From contig NZ_JAFBGL010000011.1 in NCBI RefSeq assembly GCF_016811075.1, forward strand, positions 62,001 to 126,000: a stretch of DNA of 64,000 bases. The letters are read 5' to 3'. Of the stretch, positions 46,270 through 57,924 are shown piece after piece (position 1 is the first letter of the stretch; every line of letters starts with the position of its first letter). The notes under the pieces were generated by a model that saw nothing but the letters and a program-made list of their open reading frames with translations, searched no databases and was not told the DNA's origin. Origin of the DNA: Oceaniferula flava (GTDB taxonomy: Bacteria; Verrucomicrobiota; Verrucomicrobiia; Verrucomicrobiales; Akkermansiaceae). The translations under genes and the position numbers were made by a program.

Positions 46270-48807
46270 ATGGTGCAGCCGCAAATTGATGGTTTTGAAA
46301 TCCTTGGCCTGGTAGGCGAAGGAGCGTGTGGCAGCATTTTCATCGCTCGTGAAGCCGACAATGTAAATCCTGGCACCTGGTATGCCATCCGCGTGTTCAA
46401 CGCCATCGCGATCAACCGCCCGCTCATCGAAAACATCGCGGGTCGACTCACCAACGGATCCTACCCGGAGGGAGTGGTGCCCATCCTCTGGAAGCAGTCC
46501 AGACAGGGCAGCAACTGCATGGTCATGCCGATGCTCGCCGACATCGACGAAGCCAAGGGCACCATTGCACCGCGCTCGCTGCAGGAAACCATCGCCGACT
46601 ACCCCAAGGACGACGCCTGGGAGACGATCGAAAAGATCGCTCACGCCATCGCCAGCATGCACGGCCGCCGCATCCCCCACGGCAACCTCAAACCAGGCAA
46701 TGTCTTCTTCGATGAACAGGGCAAGGTGCAGCTTACCGACTTCGCCATGGGCCACATGCCAGGAGTCGGCATGCTACCCTTCACGGACGCCCTGCTCTAC
46801 GCACCGCCCGAGCAGCTGCGTGAGCCGGACGGCTATGTCTCTGGCAAGGGTTATGGCTGGGACACCTACGCCTTTGCCGTGCTCGCCTTTCGCATGCTCA
46901 CCGGCAAGTTCCCGCGCTGCGAAGCCACCTTTAAAAAAGTGGCACCCGGCCCGGGCGAACACCACGTCACGGGCATCCAAGCCGATGTGATCAAACTGGC
47001 CGAGCGCCTGGAACACCGCGAACTGGAAAACTGGCCGGAAGAAGCCCACGACGACCGCGAACGGAAACGCCGTGAGGTGCTGCAGCGCTGCCTGTCACTC
47101 AATCCGGAAGACCGCTACAAAGATCTCAACGAAGTCCTCCAGGCCTGGAGTGATATCGATACCGATGCCGCCGCCGCTTTGGCGAAGAGCAAGCTCAAGA
47201 GCAAGGTGAAGCGCAGTCGTGCCGGCATGCTGTTTGCTCTGCTCCTAGCCGGTGCAGGAGCCTTTGGCTGCTTCACGCTGTTCGGTCTCCTGCAGAAAGA
47301 AAAAATCGCCCGTCAGGACGACATCGAAGCCCTCAACCAGCGCATCACCGCACTCACCACCGAGCGGGACGAGGCGGCGAAGTCCGAAGCCGAGGCCATC
47401 GCGTACAGCCAGAATGCGGCGAAGCGGGAAGATAAACTCCGCAAGCAGCTGATCGCACTTGGGGTGACCAACGATCGGTTGTTAGAATGGATGCTGCGCG
47501 ACCGCAACACCGACTTGCCGGAACTGCAAAAGACCGGCCCGGACAAAACCGCCGCCGATGCCATGGAGCGTGAACTCAGGGCATTTCTGAAAATGACCGA
47601 GGGCGAAGACCAGTTCCAGCCGATCCGCGCCCGCATCATGCTGCAGCTTTCCGAACTGGAAATCCACCGCAAGAACCCCGCTGACGCCGATACATTGTTA
47701 GACCGTGCGATCCCCGCTTTGCAAAAAGCCGGCATCAACGAGCCAGGCCAGCCGTATCGGATCGCCCGCGCTCGTTTGATCACGCTGTTGCAGGCGCTCG
47801 ATCAAAACAACGAAGCTCTAACCAGCAGCTTGCTCCCGAAGGTGCGCAGCGCGATTGCCCAGCTTGAACAGGCCGATCCGGTGGAAACGCAGCGGATCAA
47901 TGCGACCATGGAGCTCATCGAAGGTCGTTTGGTCGAAGCCTCGGATCCAGCCAAGGCACTGGCACATTTTCAAAAGGCGATCCAGAACCTCGAGGGCATT
48001 CACCAAGCGCTGCCGGAAAATGTCAAAATCCGATCGGAGCTCGCGCGCAACATCCTCCATTCCTCCACCTTGGCGGAAAGCCTCGATCGGGTGGAGGACG
48101 CGACCAAGCTCCGGGGAGAAGCCGCAAATCATCTGCGCTGGCTACTCGATAAAAACCCGCAGTTCAGCTTCGCGAAGGTGAAACTCGCCGAGATGGAAAT
48201 CATGGCGGCGGAGGCCGACATGCTCTCGGGCAACGACAGCGCCGGTGAGCGCAAACTGAAGAAGGCGGAGAGTTTGTTAAAAGGAGTCGCCTTAGATGAT
48301 GTTTCCCCAACGGGTAGCGCCATGCAAGTCGCCGTCGTTAAAGGATTACAGGCAGTTTTACTCCGTGATCGTGGCCGCACCAGTGACGCGGCAAAGAACT
48401 TGGACAGAGCCATTGATCTCACCGGCAAGATCGTGGCGGCCAACCCCACTGCCAATGAACCGCTTTATCGCCTGGCAGGATTTCACTGGTCGCGCGCCAG
48501 CCTTGCAGGTGATGCAGGAGATTCCAGCACGGAGCTGAAACTCGGCTCGAAGGCCGCCACCATGATGCAACAGCTGCTCAAGAATGGTGCCGGTAAACGT
48601 GACAACGAACTGCGCCGATCACTCGCCTATCTCTACGGCGACCTCGGCCACACTGCCAATAACTTGGGGAAAACAGCCGACGCCGTTTCCCACTACAAAA
48701 ACGCCGCTGTGATGTGGCAAAGCCTGATCGATAAAAACGGTAAGCGTGACGAGTTTGTGGAGGGCCTCAAGTGGAGCCAATCGCGCGCCAAAGCCGCCGC
48801 CCGTTAG
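46270..48807 (+). CDS. Predicted pseudokinase, membrane-anchored, with TPR-like repeats
   Basis: 845 residues from the ATG (a TTG six codons earlier is the other start). N-terminal protein-kinase fold: GLVGEGACGSIF loop; the VAIK Lys is replaced by Arg (YAIR, R41); the HRD block reads HGNLKPGN with Asn139 in place of Asp; the DFG reads DFA (157-159). APPEQ and DTYAFAV follow as in kinases. Three catalytic positions are altered, so it is probably inactive. A transmembrane helix lies at about 320-340, then a coiled coil and TPR-like helical repeats to the end, presumably outside the cytoplasm. Divergent from the DUF1501 operon. Confidence 0.82.
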   Translation: MVQPQIDGFEILGLVGEGACGSIFIAREADNVNPGTWYAIRVFNAIAINRPLIENIAGRLTNGSYPEGVVPILWKQSRQGSNCMVMPMLADIDEAKGTIAPRSLQETIADYPKDDAWETIEKIAHAIASMHGRRIPHGNLKPGNVFFDEQGKVQLTDFAMGHMPGVGMLPFTDALLYAPPEQLREPDGYVSGKGYGWDTYAFAVLAFRMLTGKFPRCEATFKKVAPGPGEHHVTGIQADVIKLAERLEHRELENWPEEAHDDRERKRREVLQRCLSLNPEDRYKDLNEVLQAWSDIDTDAAAALAKSKLKSKVKRSRAGMLFALLLAGAGAFGCFTLFGLLQKEKIARQDDIEALNQRITALTTERDEAAKSEAEAIAYSQNAAKREDKLRKQLIALGVTNDRLLEWMLRDRNTDLPELQKTGPDKTAADAMERELRAFLKMTEGEDQFQPIRARIMLQLSELEIHRKNPADADTLLDRAIPALQKAGINEPGQPYRIARARLITLLQALDQNNEALTSSLLPKVRSAIAQLEQADPVETQRINATMELIEGRLVEASDPAKALAHFQKAIQNLEGIHQALPENVKIRSELARNILHSSTLAESLDRVEDATKLRGEAANHLRWLLDKNPQFSFAKVKLAEMEIMAAEADMLSGNDSAGERKLKKAESLLKGVALDDVSPTGSAMQVAVVKGLQAVLLRDRGRTSDAAKNLDRAIDLTGKIVAANPTANEPLYRLAGFHWSRASLAGDAGDSSTELKLGSKAATMMQQLLKNGAGKRDNELRRSLAYLYGDLGHTANNLGKTADAVSHYKNAAVMWQSLIDKNGKRDEFVEGLKWSQSRAKAAAR

Positions 48808-48814
48808 AAAAGTA

Positions 48815-48846
48815 ACGGGCCAAGAGCGTTTCCACCCTTGGCCCGT
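48815..48846. terminator. Hairpin between the pseudokinase and alaS
   Basis: Perfect 10-bp stem ACGGGCCAAG / CTTGGCCCGT with a 12-base loop, 8 bp after the pseudokinase stop and 30 bp after the alaS stop on the other strand. No clear T-run on either side; likely serves both convergent genes. Confidence 0.6.
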
Positions 48847-48876
48847 GCTGTGATTACTTGCTTAGCGCCCCACGGC

Positions 48877-51690
<2,814 letters not shown>

Positions 51691-51912
51691 GGAGTCGGTG
51701 GTCGGTGATAAGTAAGCAGTGGCCAGTGCTTGGCCGCTACGCGGAGAGTGCTGATACGGGAAGATGAGCGCGGAGTAAAGCGCGGAGGTGCAGCACTTCA
51801 GTCTCAGCCCCTTATCAAGATCCGCCTGTGTTGATAGATCTTGTGTTTGAGTCGTCTCCTGCCATGCTTGTACATGGCAGTAATCGCTATTCCACCATCC
51901 CCTATCGATCCC

Positions 51913-54864
51913 ATGCACACTTCCATACTCCCCCCCATTCACCGCTTCAGGCAGGCAGTTCTTTCCTCTGGACTCCTTCTGGCCATGGTCTTATCTGCCA
52001 GCGCGCAGTTACTCCACTATCGCGTCAGCGACACTGATGATATCTCTACGTCTGTGCCAAACATCGGCTCGCTAGGAGATGGAACCAATTCCGGCACCGG
52101 AGCTGTCACCCTGTCGGCCGATGTTCCTACGCTTGGGATTCCCGCAGGCGCAGGGAATCGCTCGATGTCCTTCCCAGGCAATGCCGGTGTGCTGGCCCCG
52201 GGCAGCCAACAGCTTCTCAACAGCCAGATCCGCCTGCACGGTGGATTCACCTACGAGGCCTGGGTGAAATACACAGGAAATGGCAATATCAACTCTATCA
52301 TCGACTACGCCGGCACGGAAAAACTGCGCCGATTGGCTTCGAGCAGCGGCTATTCCATGCTAACAAATGCCTCTCCTGTCACCCCGTTTGTCACAGCGCC
52401 GACGAATGAATGGCACTACATCGCCGTTGTTTTTCATAACATCCAGCCTGAAACCACAGCGGGAGAAATCACCGGCGACTATACCTTTTATGTGGATGGT
52501 ATTGTGCCTCTATCGACGGTCCAGAATGTTACTATCACAGACTTTGGTGATGGCTTGAACCGTAGCATCGGAGTAGGCACCCATCCGCAGCTACTCGCCT
52601 CTGATTTCTTCAACGGCCTCATCTACGAGCCCCGCGTGACCTTGGCCGCCGTCACTCCTGAGAACCTTCTCTTTGCCCATCAAATCGTCACCAATACAAA
52701 CGACGCGGGCGCTGGCTCATTGCGCGCCGCGATTGCTGCGGCCTCCAGTGGCTCCCTCATCACCTTTGATCCGACTCTCGATGGCCAGACAATCACTCTA
52801 AGCAGCGGGCAGCTGTTGATTGATAAAAATATTACCATCGATGCTTCCACTCTGACCAGCGGCTTAACGATCGATGCCAATGGCGGCGTCACCAACCATC
52901 GCGTCATCGAGATCGAAACCGGGAGCAGCGTCGAGCTCTCTCACCTCACGATTACAGGCGGCAGAACTCCGGATGCGCCCATCGGAGAGCCTGGGGAAAG
53001 CGGTGGTGGCATATACTGCGGTGGCAATCTCACCCTCACCCATTGCAATGTATCAAACAACTCCACCGGTAGAGGTGGCGATGATTTCGGTGCCGCTCCC
53101 GCTGCCCACGGCGGTGACGGCGGCGGTATCTATATCTACGTGGGCTCCCTCACGCTGAACGATTCCACCGTGACAGGCAACACCACCGGTGATGGTGGAG
53201 ACGGCCAAGACGGCGGCATAGGTGGCAGCGGCGGCGGCATTTACGTAAGCAGCTCCGGGGCTATCAACATCAACAACTCTACCGTCGACAACAATGCCAC
53301 TGGTGATGGTGGCGGCGGCAACAACAGTTACGGCGGGGGCGGCGGAGGTATATGCTTATTTAGTGCCGCCTCTAACAATCTGAACAACTCCACCGTGGCC
53401 AACAATTCCACCGGTGACGGCAGCTACAGCGGCAGCAACTCTGGCGGCCCCGGCGGCGGTATTCATATTTTTTCATCCGATCTGACCCTGCATAACTCTG
53501 TCATCGCTGGAAATACCACAGGCTTGTCCCCCACAGGTACTCCTGGCACTGGGCCTGACCTACTCAGGAGCTCTATCGAATTCGAAAGCACAGGTGCCAA
53601 TTTCATCGGCGATCACTCAGGTATCGAACATTCAGCCTCACTCAGCGGCATTCTCTCTGGAAATGCCATGCTCGCTCCGCTCGGGGACTACGGTGGCCCC
53701 ACCCAAACCATGCCACCCCTGCCTGGCTCACCGTTGCTGGACCTGCTAACTGACAATTCCACCAGCACTGATCAACGTGGATTTCCTCGGCCAACGTCAA
53801 CCAATGCATCCTGGCAAAACGACTTTTCCAGCGGCCTCAATGGTGCCACCGTGTTCACATCTGGGAATGATGCTGCCACCGGAACCATCGACAATGGTAG
53901 CTTCCGCTTCACAGATGCTGTCGCCTCACAAGGCGCTGCGCTAGTCCTGCCAAGCACCGGGATTTTCACCGAATTCACGGCTTCGTTTGACCTTTTTTAC
54001 CAATTGCACCTATCGGATGCAGCCGATGGTTTCAGCTTCTCTTTCGGCCCCGCCGCCACGACTGCCACCTTTTCGTCCGGATCACTCGAGAACGGTGTGC
54101 CTGGTGCGTATGTGATCAGCTTTGACACCTATGACGGAACCGCGGGCCCCAACAGCACGGGTAATATCACACTTCGCGGTCCAAATGGCGCCACCATCAG
54201 CACACCCTATACTTTCTTCCGTGCTAATGAAGCCGGTGCCTTCCGTAGCCTTACCGTCACCCTCGATGGCACTGGACACCTTGTTGTCACCTACAAGGGA
54301 AATACCATCATCGATCAGATGATCAACTACACCCCCACAGCCGGGGACAGCTTTACCTTCGCCGCCCGCACAGGTGACCTTGCTGCGGAACATCGGATCG
54401 ACAACATTGTCATCAATTACCAATCGCAGGTCGAGGCAGACATCGGCGCGGTCGAGATTCAGGATGCCACAGACAGCTATAACATTCTTTCCGATCTCTG
54501 GCTCACGGATGAAGACGGCGATGGCCAGGCCTTCGGCGTGGAATTCGCCCTCGGCACCAATCCCAAGGTGGCAAATACCGTGAACTTCACCGGCCCCACC
54601 ATCAACAGCTCCGGACAGGCCACACTGAATTTCGGATTGAATCTGGCCGCGGTAGATTACACCATCTGGAAGCTCACACGCTCGACCACCCTAGAGGTCG
54701 GTAGCTTCGAGGAGGTGCTTCGTTATGATGGTGCCTTCGACCAGCTGACACTGGGTGAGAATATTACTGTTGCGGGCAGTGGAGAATTCATCGTTACCGA
54801 TGAAGCCCCTCCTACCGGCAAGGCCTTCTATCGCTTCGAAGCCGAGCTTATCGCCCCACCGTAA
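51913..54864 (+). CDS. Exported adhesin: LamG-like, right-handed beta-helix and legume-lectin-like domains
   Basis: 983 residues from the ATG giving MHTSILPP; upstream in-frame starts run into the promoter. Signal peptide (to about residue 32, SASAQ). A concanavalin-like (LamG) domain is at about 50-240 (FTYEAWVKYTGNGNINS). Then a parallel beta helix follows with NDAGAGSLRAAIAAA and many Gly-Asn-Ser-Thr repeats (GNTTGDGGDGQDGG). Next comes an L-type lectin-like domain (SFDLFYQLHLSDAADGFSFSFG) and a Verrucomicrobia-type tail with DEDGDGQAFGVEFALGTNP. Likely a carbohydrate-binding surface protein. Its stop overlaps the convergent glycosyltransferase gene by 17 bases. Confidence 0.82.
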   Translation: MHTSILPPIHRFRQAVLSSGLLLAMVLSASAQLLHYRVSDTDDISTSVPNIGSLGDGTNSGTGAVTLSADVPTLGIPAGAGNRSMSFPGNAGVLAPGSQQLLNSQIRLHGGFTYEAWVKYTGNGNINSIIDYAGTEKLRRLASSSGYSMLTNASPVTPFVTAPTNEWHYIAVVFHNIQPETTAGEITGDYTFYVDGIVPLSTVQNVTITDFGDGLNRSIGVGTHPQLLASDFFNGLIYEPRVTLAAVTPENLLFAHQIVTNTNDAGAGSLRAAIAAASSGSLITFDPTLDGQTITLSSGQLLIDKNITIDASTLTSGLTIDANGGVTNHRVIEIETGSSVELSHLTITGGRTPDAPIGEPGESGGGIYCGGNLTLTHCNVSNNSTGRGGDDFGAAPAAHGGDGGGIYIYVGSLTLNDSTVTGNTTGDGGDGQDGGIGGSGGGIYVSSSGAININNSTVDNNATGDGGGGNNSYGGGGGGICLFSAASNNLNNSTVANNSTGDGSYSGSNSGGPGGGIHIFSSDLTLHNSVIAGNTTGLSPTGTPGTGPDLLRSSIEFESTGANFIGDHSGIEHSASLSGILSGNAMLAPLGDYGGPTQTMPPLPGSPLLDLLTDNSTSTDQRGFPRPTSTNASWQNDFSSGLNGATVFTSGNDAATGTIDNGSFRFTDAVASQGAALVLPSTGIFTEFTASFDLFYQLHLSDAADGFSFSFGPAATTATFSSGSLENGVPGAYVISFDTYDGTAGPNSTGNITLRGPNGATISTPYTFFRANEAGAFRSLTVTLDGTGHLVVTYKGNTIIDQMINYTPTAGDSFTFAARTGDLAAEHRIDNIVINYQSQVEADIGAVEIQDATDSYNILSDLWLTDEDGDGQAFGVEFALGTNPKVANTVNFTGPTINSSGQATLNFGLNLAAVDYTIWKLTRSTTLEVGSFEEVLRYDGAFDQLTLGENITVAGSGEFIVTDEAPPTGKAFYRFEAELIAPP

Positions 54865-55810
54865 GGCGTCTGACCAGCTCACACCAAGCCTGCTTTTCCT
54901 GATGATAGGAAAACAGCGGTGCACGGGTGGATATTTGCTGTTTCAAGTGCTGGTAAAAGTCCGAATCATTAGCAGTGCGAGCCAGGATTTCGATCAGCAC
55001 AGCGGGGTCCTCCAGAGGAAAAAGGCCGTCGTAATCGCTGCCGAGCATGCCGATATTTCCAGCAATCTTACTCGCGATGACGGGCAGCCCGATGACCACC
55101 GCTTCGCAGATTGCATTGGCGCCGCCTTCTTCTGTGGAGGTGTTGAGTAGGACGTGGGCGGTTTTCATTTTCTCAATAACCACATCGTGATCCTGCACTC
55201 CGTGGAAATGGAAATTCGGACACTCGGCGGCGGTTTGTTCCAGCGCCGACTGATACTCGCCCCCTTGCCCAAACGCGTGGAACTGCATGGGCGACGACTG
55301 CAGTCCACGCACCGCCTCCATCATCAAAGCCGGGTTCTTCTCGGCGCGAAAGTTTCCGGCGATGATCACTTCCAGCTGCCCCTTTGGCCGATGCTCCATG
55401 GTATCAGGCAAGCGCACGCTGGGGTAAATGACCTGGGTTTTGGCCGTCAAATCCTCGGGGATGCGATGGGAAAAGCCTTCGTGTAGGGAGACAATGGCAG
55501 TGCTGACGGCCAGCGCCTTGCGGGTGTCCGACTCAGCGTCCTCCATCTCCGGATGGTTCACATCGGTGCCGGTCAGCAGGGTGACAATCGGACTTTTCGG
55601 CTGGCGCTGGTGGAAGGCGAAGATTTCGCCCGCGCTCTTCCTCGCATTGAGCGCGATCAGGCAGCCGGCGGAAATTGGAGCATCACCACGCTCGTGAATG
55701 GCCACGTCTAGGCCACCGTCACGCAGCAGCTCGGTCATCCGTTTCGCGGTCACGGCATTCCCCTGGCTGCGTTGTCGGGGATAGGGCGAGTGGAGGAGAA
55801 CGGCGGGCAT
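54848..55810 (-). CDS. senB: SenB-like glycosyltransferase (selenosugar synthase family, TIGR04348 type)
   Basis: 320 residues, GT-B fold. Blocks resemble the SenB family: SQGNAVTAKRMTELL, LIALNARKSAGEIFAFH, IVTLLTGTDVN, IAGNFRAEKNPALMMEA and EEGGANAICEAVVIGLPVIASKIAGNIGMLG. SenB makes a selenosugar from selenophosphate and a UDP-sugar in selenoneine synthesis. Its usual partners, SenA (formylglycine-type enzyme) and SelD, are not in this window, so another glycosyl transfer is possible. Convergent and overlapping by 17 bases with the adhesin gene. Assignment rests on memory of the family pattern. Confidence 0.6.
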   Translation of the reverse strand: MPAVLLHSPYPRQRSQGNAVTAKRMTELLRDGGLDVAIHERGDAPISAGCLIALNARKSAGEIFAFHQRQPKSPIVTLLTGTDVNHPEMEDAESDTRKALAVSTAIVSLHEGFSHRIPEDLTAKTQVIYPSVRLPDTMEHRPKGQLEVIIAGNFRAEKNPALMMEAVRGLQSSPMQFHAFGQGGEYQSALEQTAAECPNFHFHGVQDHDVVIEKMKTAHVLLNTSTEEGGANAICEAVVIGLPVIASKIAGNIGMLGSDYDGLFPLEDPAVLIEILARTANDSDFYQHLKQQISTRAPLFSYHQEKQAWCELVRRLTVGR

Positions 55811-55929
55811 GAGGTGCTGACTCTCGCCGATGATTGGGAAAAAACAAGCCGCAGCCGTCCCAGCCTACCCCTAAGGTGTCATGATTTTTCCTGTTCAGCC
55901 CACAAGCGATTCGTTAGGTCTGCTTAGTC

Positions 55930-57780
55930 ATGTTCAAGTTTGCCCTCCTCGCCTTCCTCTGTGTCAGCTCTGCCTTTGCAGCCGACAAGCCCAACATCCT
56001 CTGGATCGTCTCCGAGGATAACGATTACCATTGGCTCGGTTGCTACGGCAGCGAGGAGGCACAGACACCGCACCTCGACCAACTGGCCAGCAGCGGCGCA
56101 CTTTTCACCCACGCATACTCCAATGCCCCGGTGTGCGCCGTGGCGCGGTCGACCATCCTCAACGGCGCCTACGCCATCACCCAGGGAACCCAGCACATGC
56201 GCAGTCGCCACCCGATCCCCAACCGCTACCAGCCCTACGTTTCCTACCTGAAAAACGCCGGCTACTACTGCTCCAACCGCTCAAAAACCGACTACAACTT
56301 CCGCGGCGACGACAAAGCCATCTGGGACGAGTGCTCAAAAAAGGCGCACTACAAAAACCGCCCCGAAGGCCAGCCCTTCTTCTCCATTTTCAACCTCACC
56401 GTCTCCCACGAGAGCAATTTGTTCCCCGACAAGATCAAATCTAACCGCAAAAAAGGCCGCATTCCAGAGACACCGCGAATTTCTCCGGACAAGGTCATCG
56501 TGCCGTCCTACCTGCCCGATCTCCCTGAGATCCGCAGAGACATCGCCATCTACCACGACACCATCACTGCGCTCGACACCGAGGTGGGCGAAATCCTCGC
56601 CGAGCTGAAAAAGCGCGGCCTTGCCGAGGACACCATCGTCTTCTACTACGGCGACCACGGCGGCATCACCCCGCGCGGCAAACGCTACCTCAAGGACACC
56701 GGTGTCCGCATTCCCATGCTGGTCCACGTGCCTGAGAAATGGAAATCCCTGACCCCATTCGAACCCGGCCAGAAGGTGGGAGAGCCCGTTTCCTTCGTCG
56801 ACCTCGCCCCCACCCTGCTGTCTCTCATTGGCGAGCAAAAACCCGCGCACATGCAAGGCCGCGCCTTCCTCGGCAGCCATCGCGTTGCCCCGGCGAAAGA
56901 CGCAACCGTGCTCCTGTTCGCCGATCGATTCGATGAAATCTACGGTATGCGCCGTGGGCTCACCGATGGCCGATGGAAATACATCCGTCGCTTCAGCCCG
57001 AATCTCCCCGCCGCTCCCTACAGCTACTATCAGTTCGGCCAGGCTGGCTGGACTGCATGGCAGAAGGCGTGGAAAGAAGGCAAACTCACAGGTCGATTCA
57101 AGGAGATCTGGGAGCCAAACCAGCCGGTGGAGGAGCTCTTCGACACCCAGTCGGATCCATGGGAAATCAACAACCTCGCCAGCGACCCGGCCCACGCCGA
57201 GCAGCTCGCCGCGATGCGCTCGCGCCTGAAAGCGACCATGGTCGAGGTCAACGACAGCGGCCTGATCCCCGAGCCGATGTTCGCCAGGCTCTCGCCGAAC
57301 AAAGCGATAACCGATTACATGATCAGCCGCAAAGACAGCTTGCCGACACTGGTCGACCTCGCCTTTACCGCTTCGGCCAGAGACGTGAAGAAGCTCGACC
57401 AGTTGATCGCCCTAACCAGCTCGCCTGACCCGGTCACCCGCTACTGGGCTGCTCACGGCTGCCTTGTGTTAGGGAAAGCCGCCGCCCCCGCCGAAGCCGC
57501 GCTTACCAAGCTGCTCACCGACGAGCACTCCGTCAACCGGGTCACCGCCGCCCAGGCCCTGTTCGCCATCGGCAAACAGAAAGAAGGCCACGCCGCGCTG
57601 ATCGCCGAGCTGGCTAAAAAGCCGAACGAGTATTCCCTGCAATACCTCATCAACGCCCTGACCATCATCGATGCCCTCGATGACATTCCGCAGCAGTGGG
57701 TGACCGATACGTTGAAAAACAAAAACGCTGGGAAATACATCATCCGTCTGGCGCAAAAACTGCAGCGAGAGCGGCAATAA
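55930..57780 (+). CDS. Exported sulfatase with HEAT-like C-terminal repeats, variant CxVxR motif
   Basis: 616 residues, signal peptide (to about residue 17, SSAFAAD). Sulfatase blocks: PNILWIVSEDNDYHWLGCYG, the modified site C69-A-V-A-R73 in NAPVCAVARSTILNG, SKTDYNF, and FYYGDHGGITPRGK. The third motif position is Val in place of the usual Pro or Ala. The last ~150 residues form HEAT/armadillo-like repeats (VTRYWAAHGCLVLGKAA; VNRVTAAQALFAIGKQ), probably a partner-binding tail. It sits between the SenB-like gene and the A2M gene. Substrate unknown. Confidence 0.88.
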   Translation: MFKFALLAFLCVSSAFAADKPNILWIVSEDNDYHWLGCYGSEEAQTPHLDQLASSGALFTHAYSNAPVCAVARSTILNGAYAITQGTQHMRSRHPIPNRYQPYVSYLKNAGYYCSNRSKTDYNFRGDDKAIWDECSKKAHYKNRPEGQPFFSIFNLTVSHESNLFPDKIKSNRKKGRIPETPRISPDKVIVPSYLPDLPEIRRDIAIYHDTITALDTEVGEILAELKKRGLAEDTIVFYYGDHGGITPRGKRYLKDTGVRIPMLVHVPEKWKSLTPFEPGQKVGEPVSFVDLAPTLLSLIGEQKPAHMQGRAFLGSHRVAPAKDATVLLFADRFDEIYGMRRGLTDGRWKYIRRFSPNLPAAPYSYYQFGQAGWTAWQKAWKEGKLTGRFKEIWEPNQPVEELFDTQSDPWEINNLASDPAHAEQLAAMRSRLKATMVEVNDSGLIPEPMFARLSPNKAITDYMISRKDSLPTLVDLAFTASARDVKKLDQLIALTSSPDPVTRYWAAHGCLVLGKAAAPAEAALTKLLTDEHSVNRVTAAQALFAIGKQKEGHAALIAELAKKPNEYSLQYLINALTIIDALDDIPQQWVTDTLKNKNAGKYIIRLAQKLQRERQ

Positions 57781-57924
57781 TTTCCCACACAGACAATTTT
57801 CGAGATTGTTTGTCACATTCCAGTCACTTTGACACAATAGGGGGTGAAGACTGCGCCTGCCGAATGCTCCTCAACGAGCATCCGGTGAGATGTCGTTCGT
57901 CGATTCACTCACCTATTTGTCATT

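Noticed and set aside
57781-57924. Possible hairpin between the third sulfatase and the A2M gene
   Set aside because: Only about five paired bases around a loop, with no clear T-run; not enough for a terminator call.
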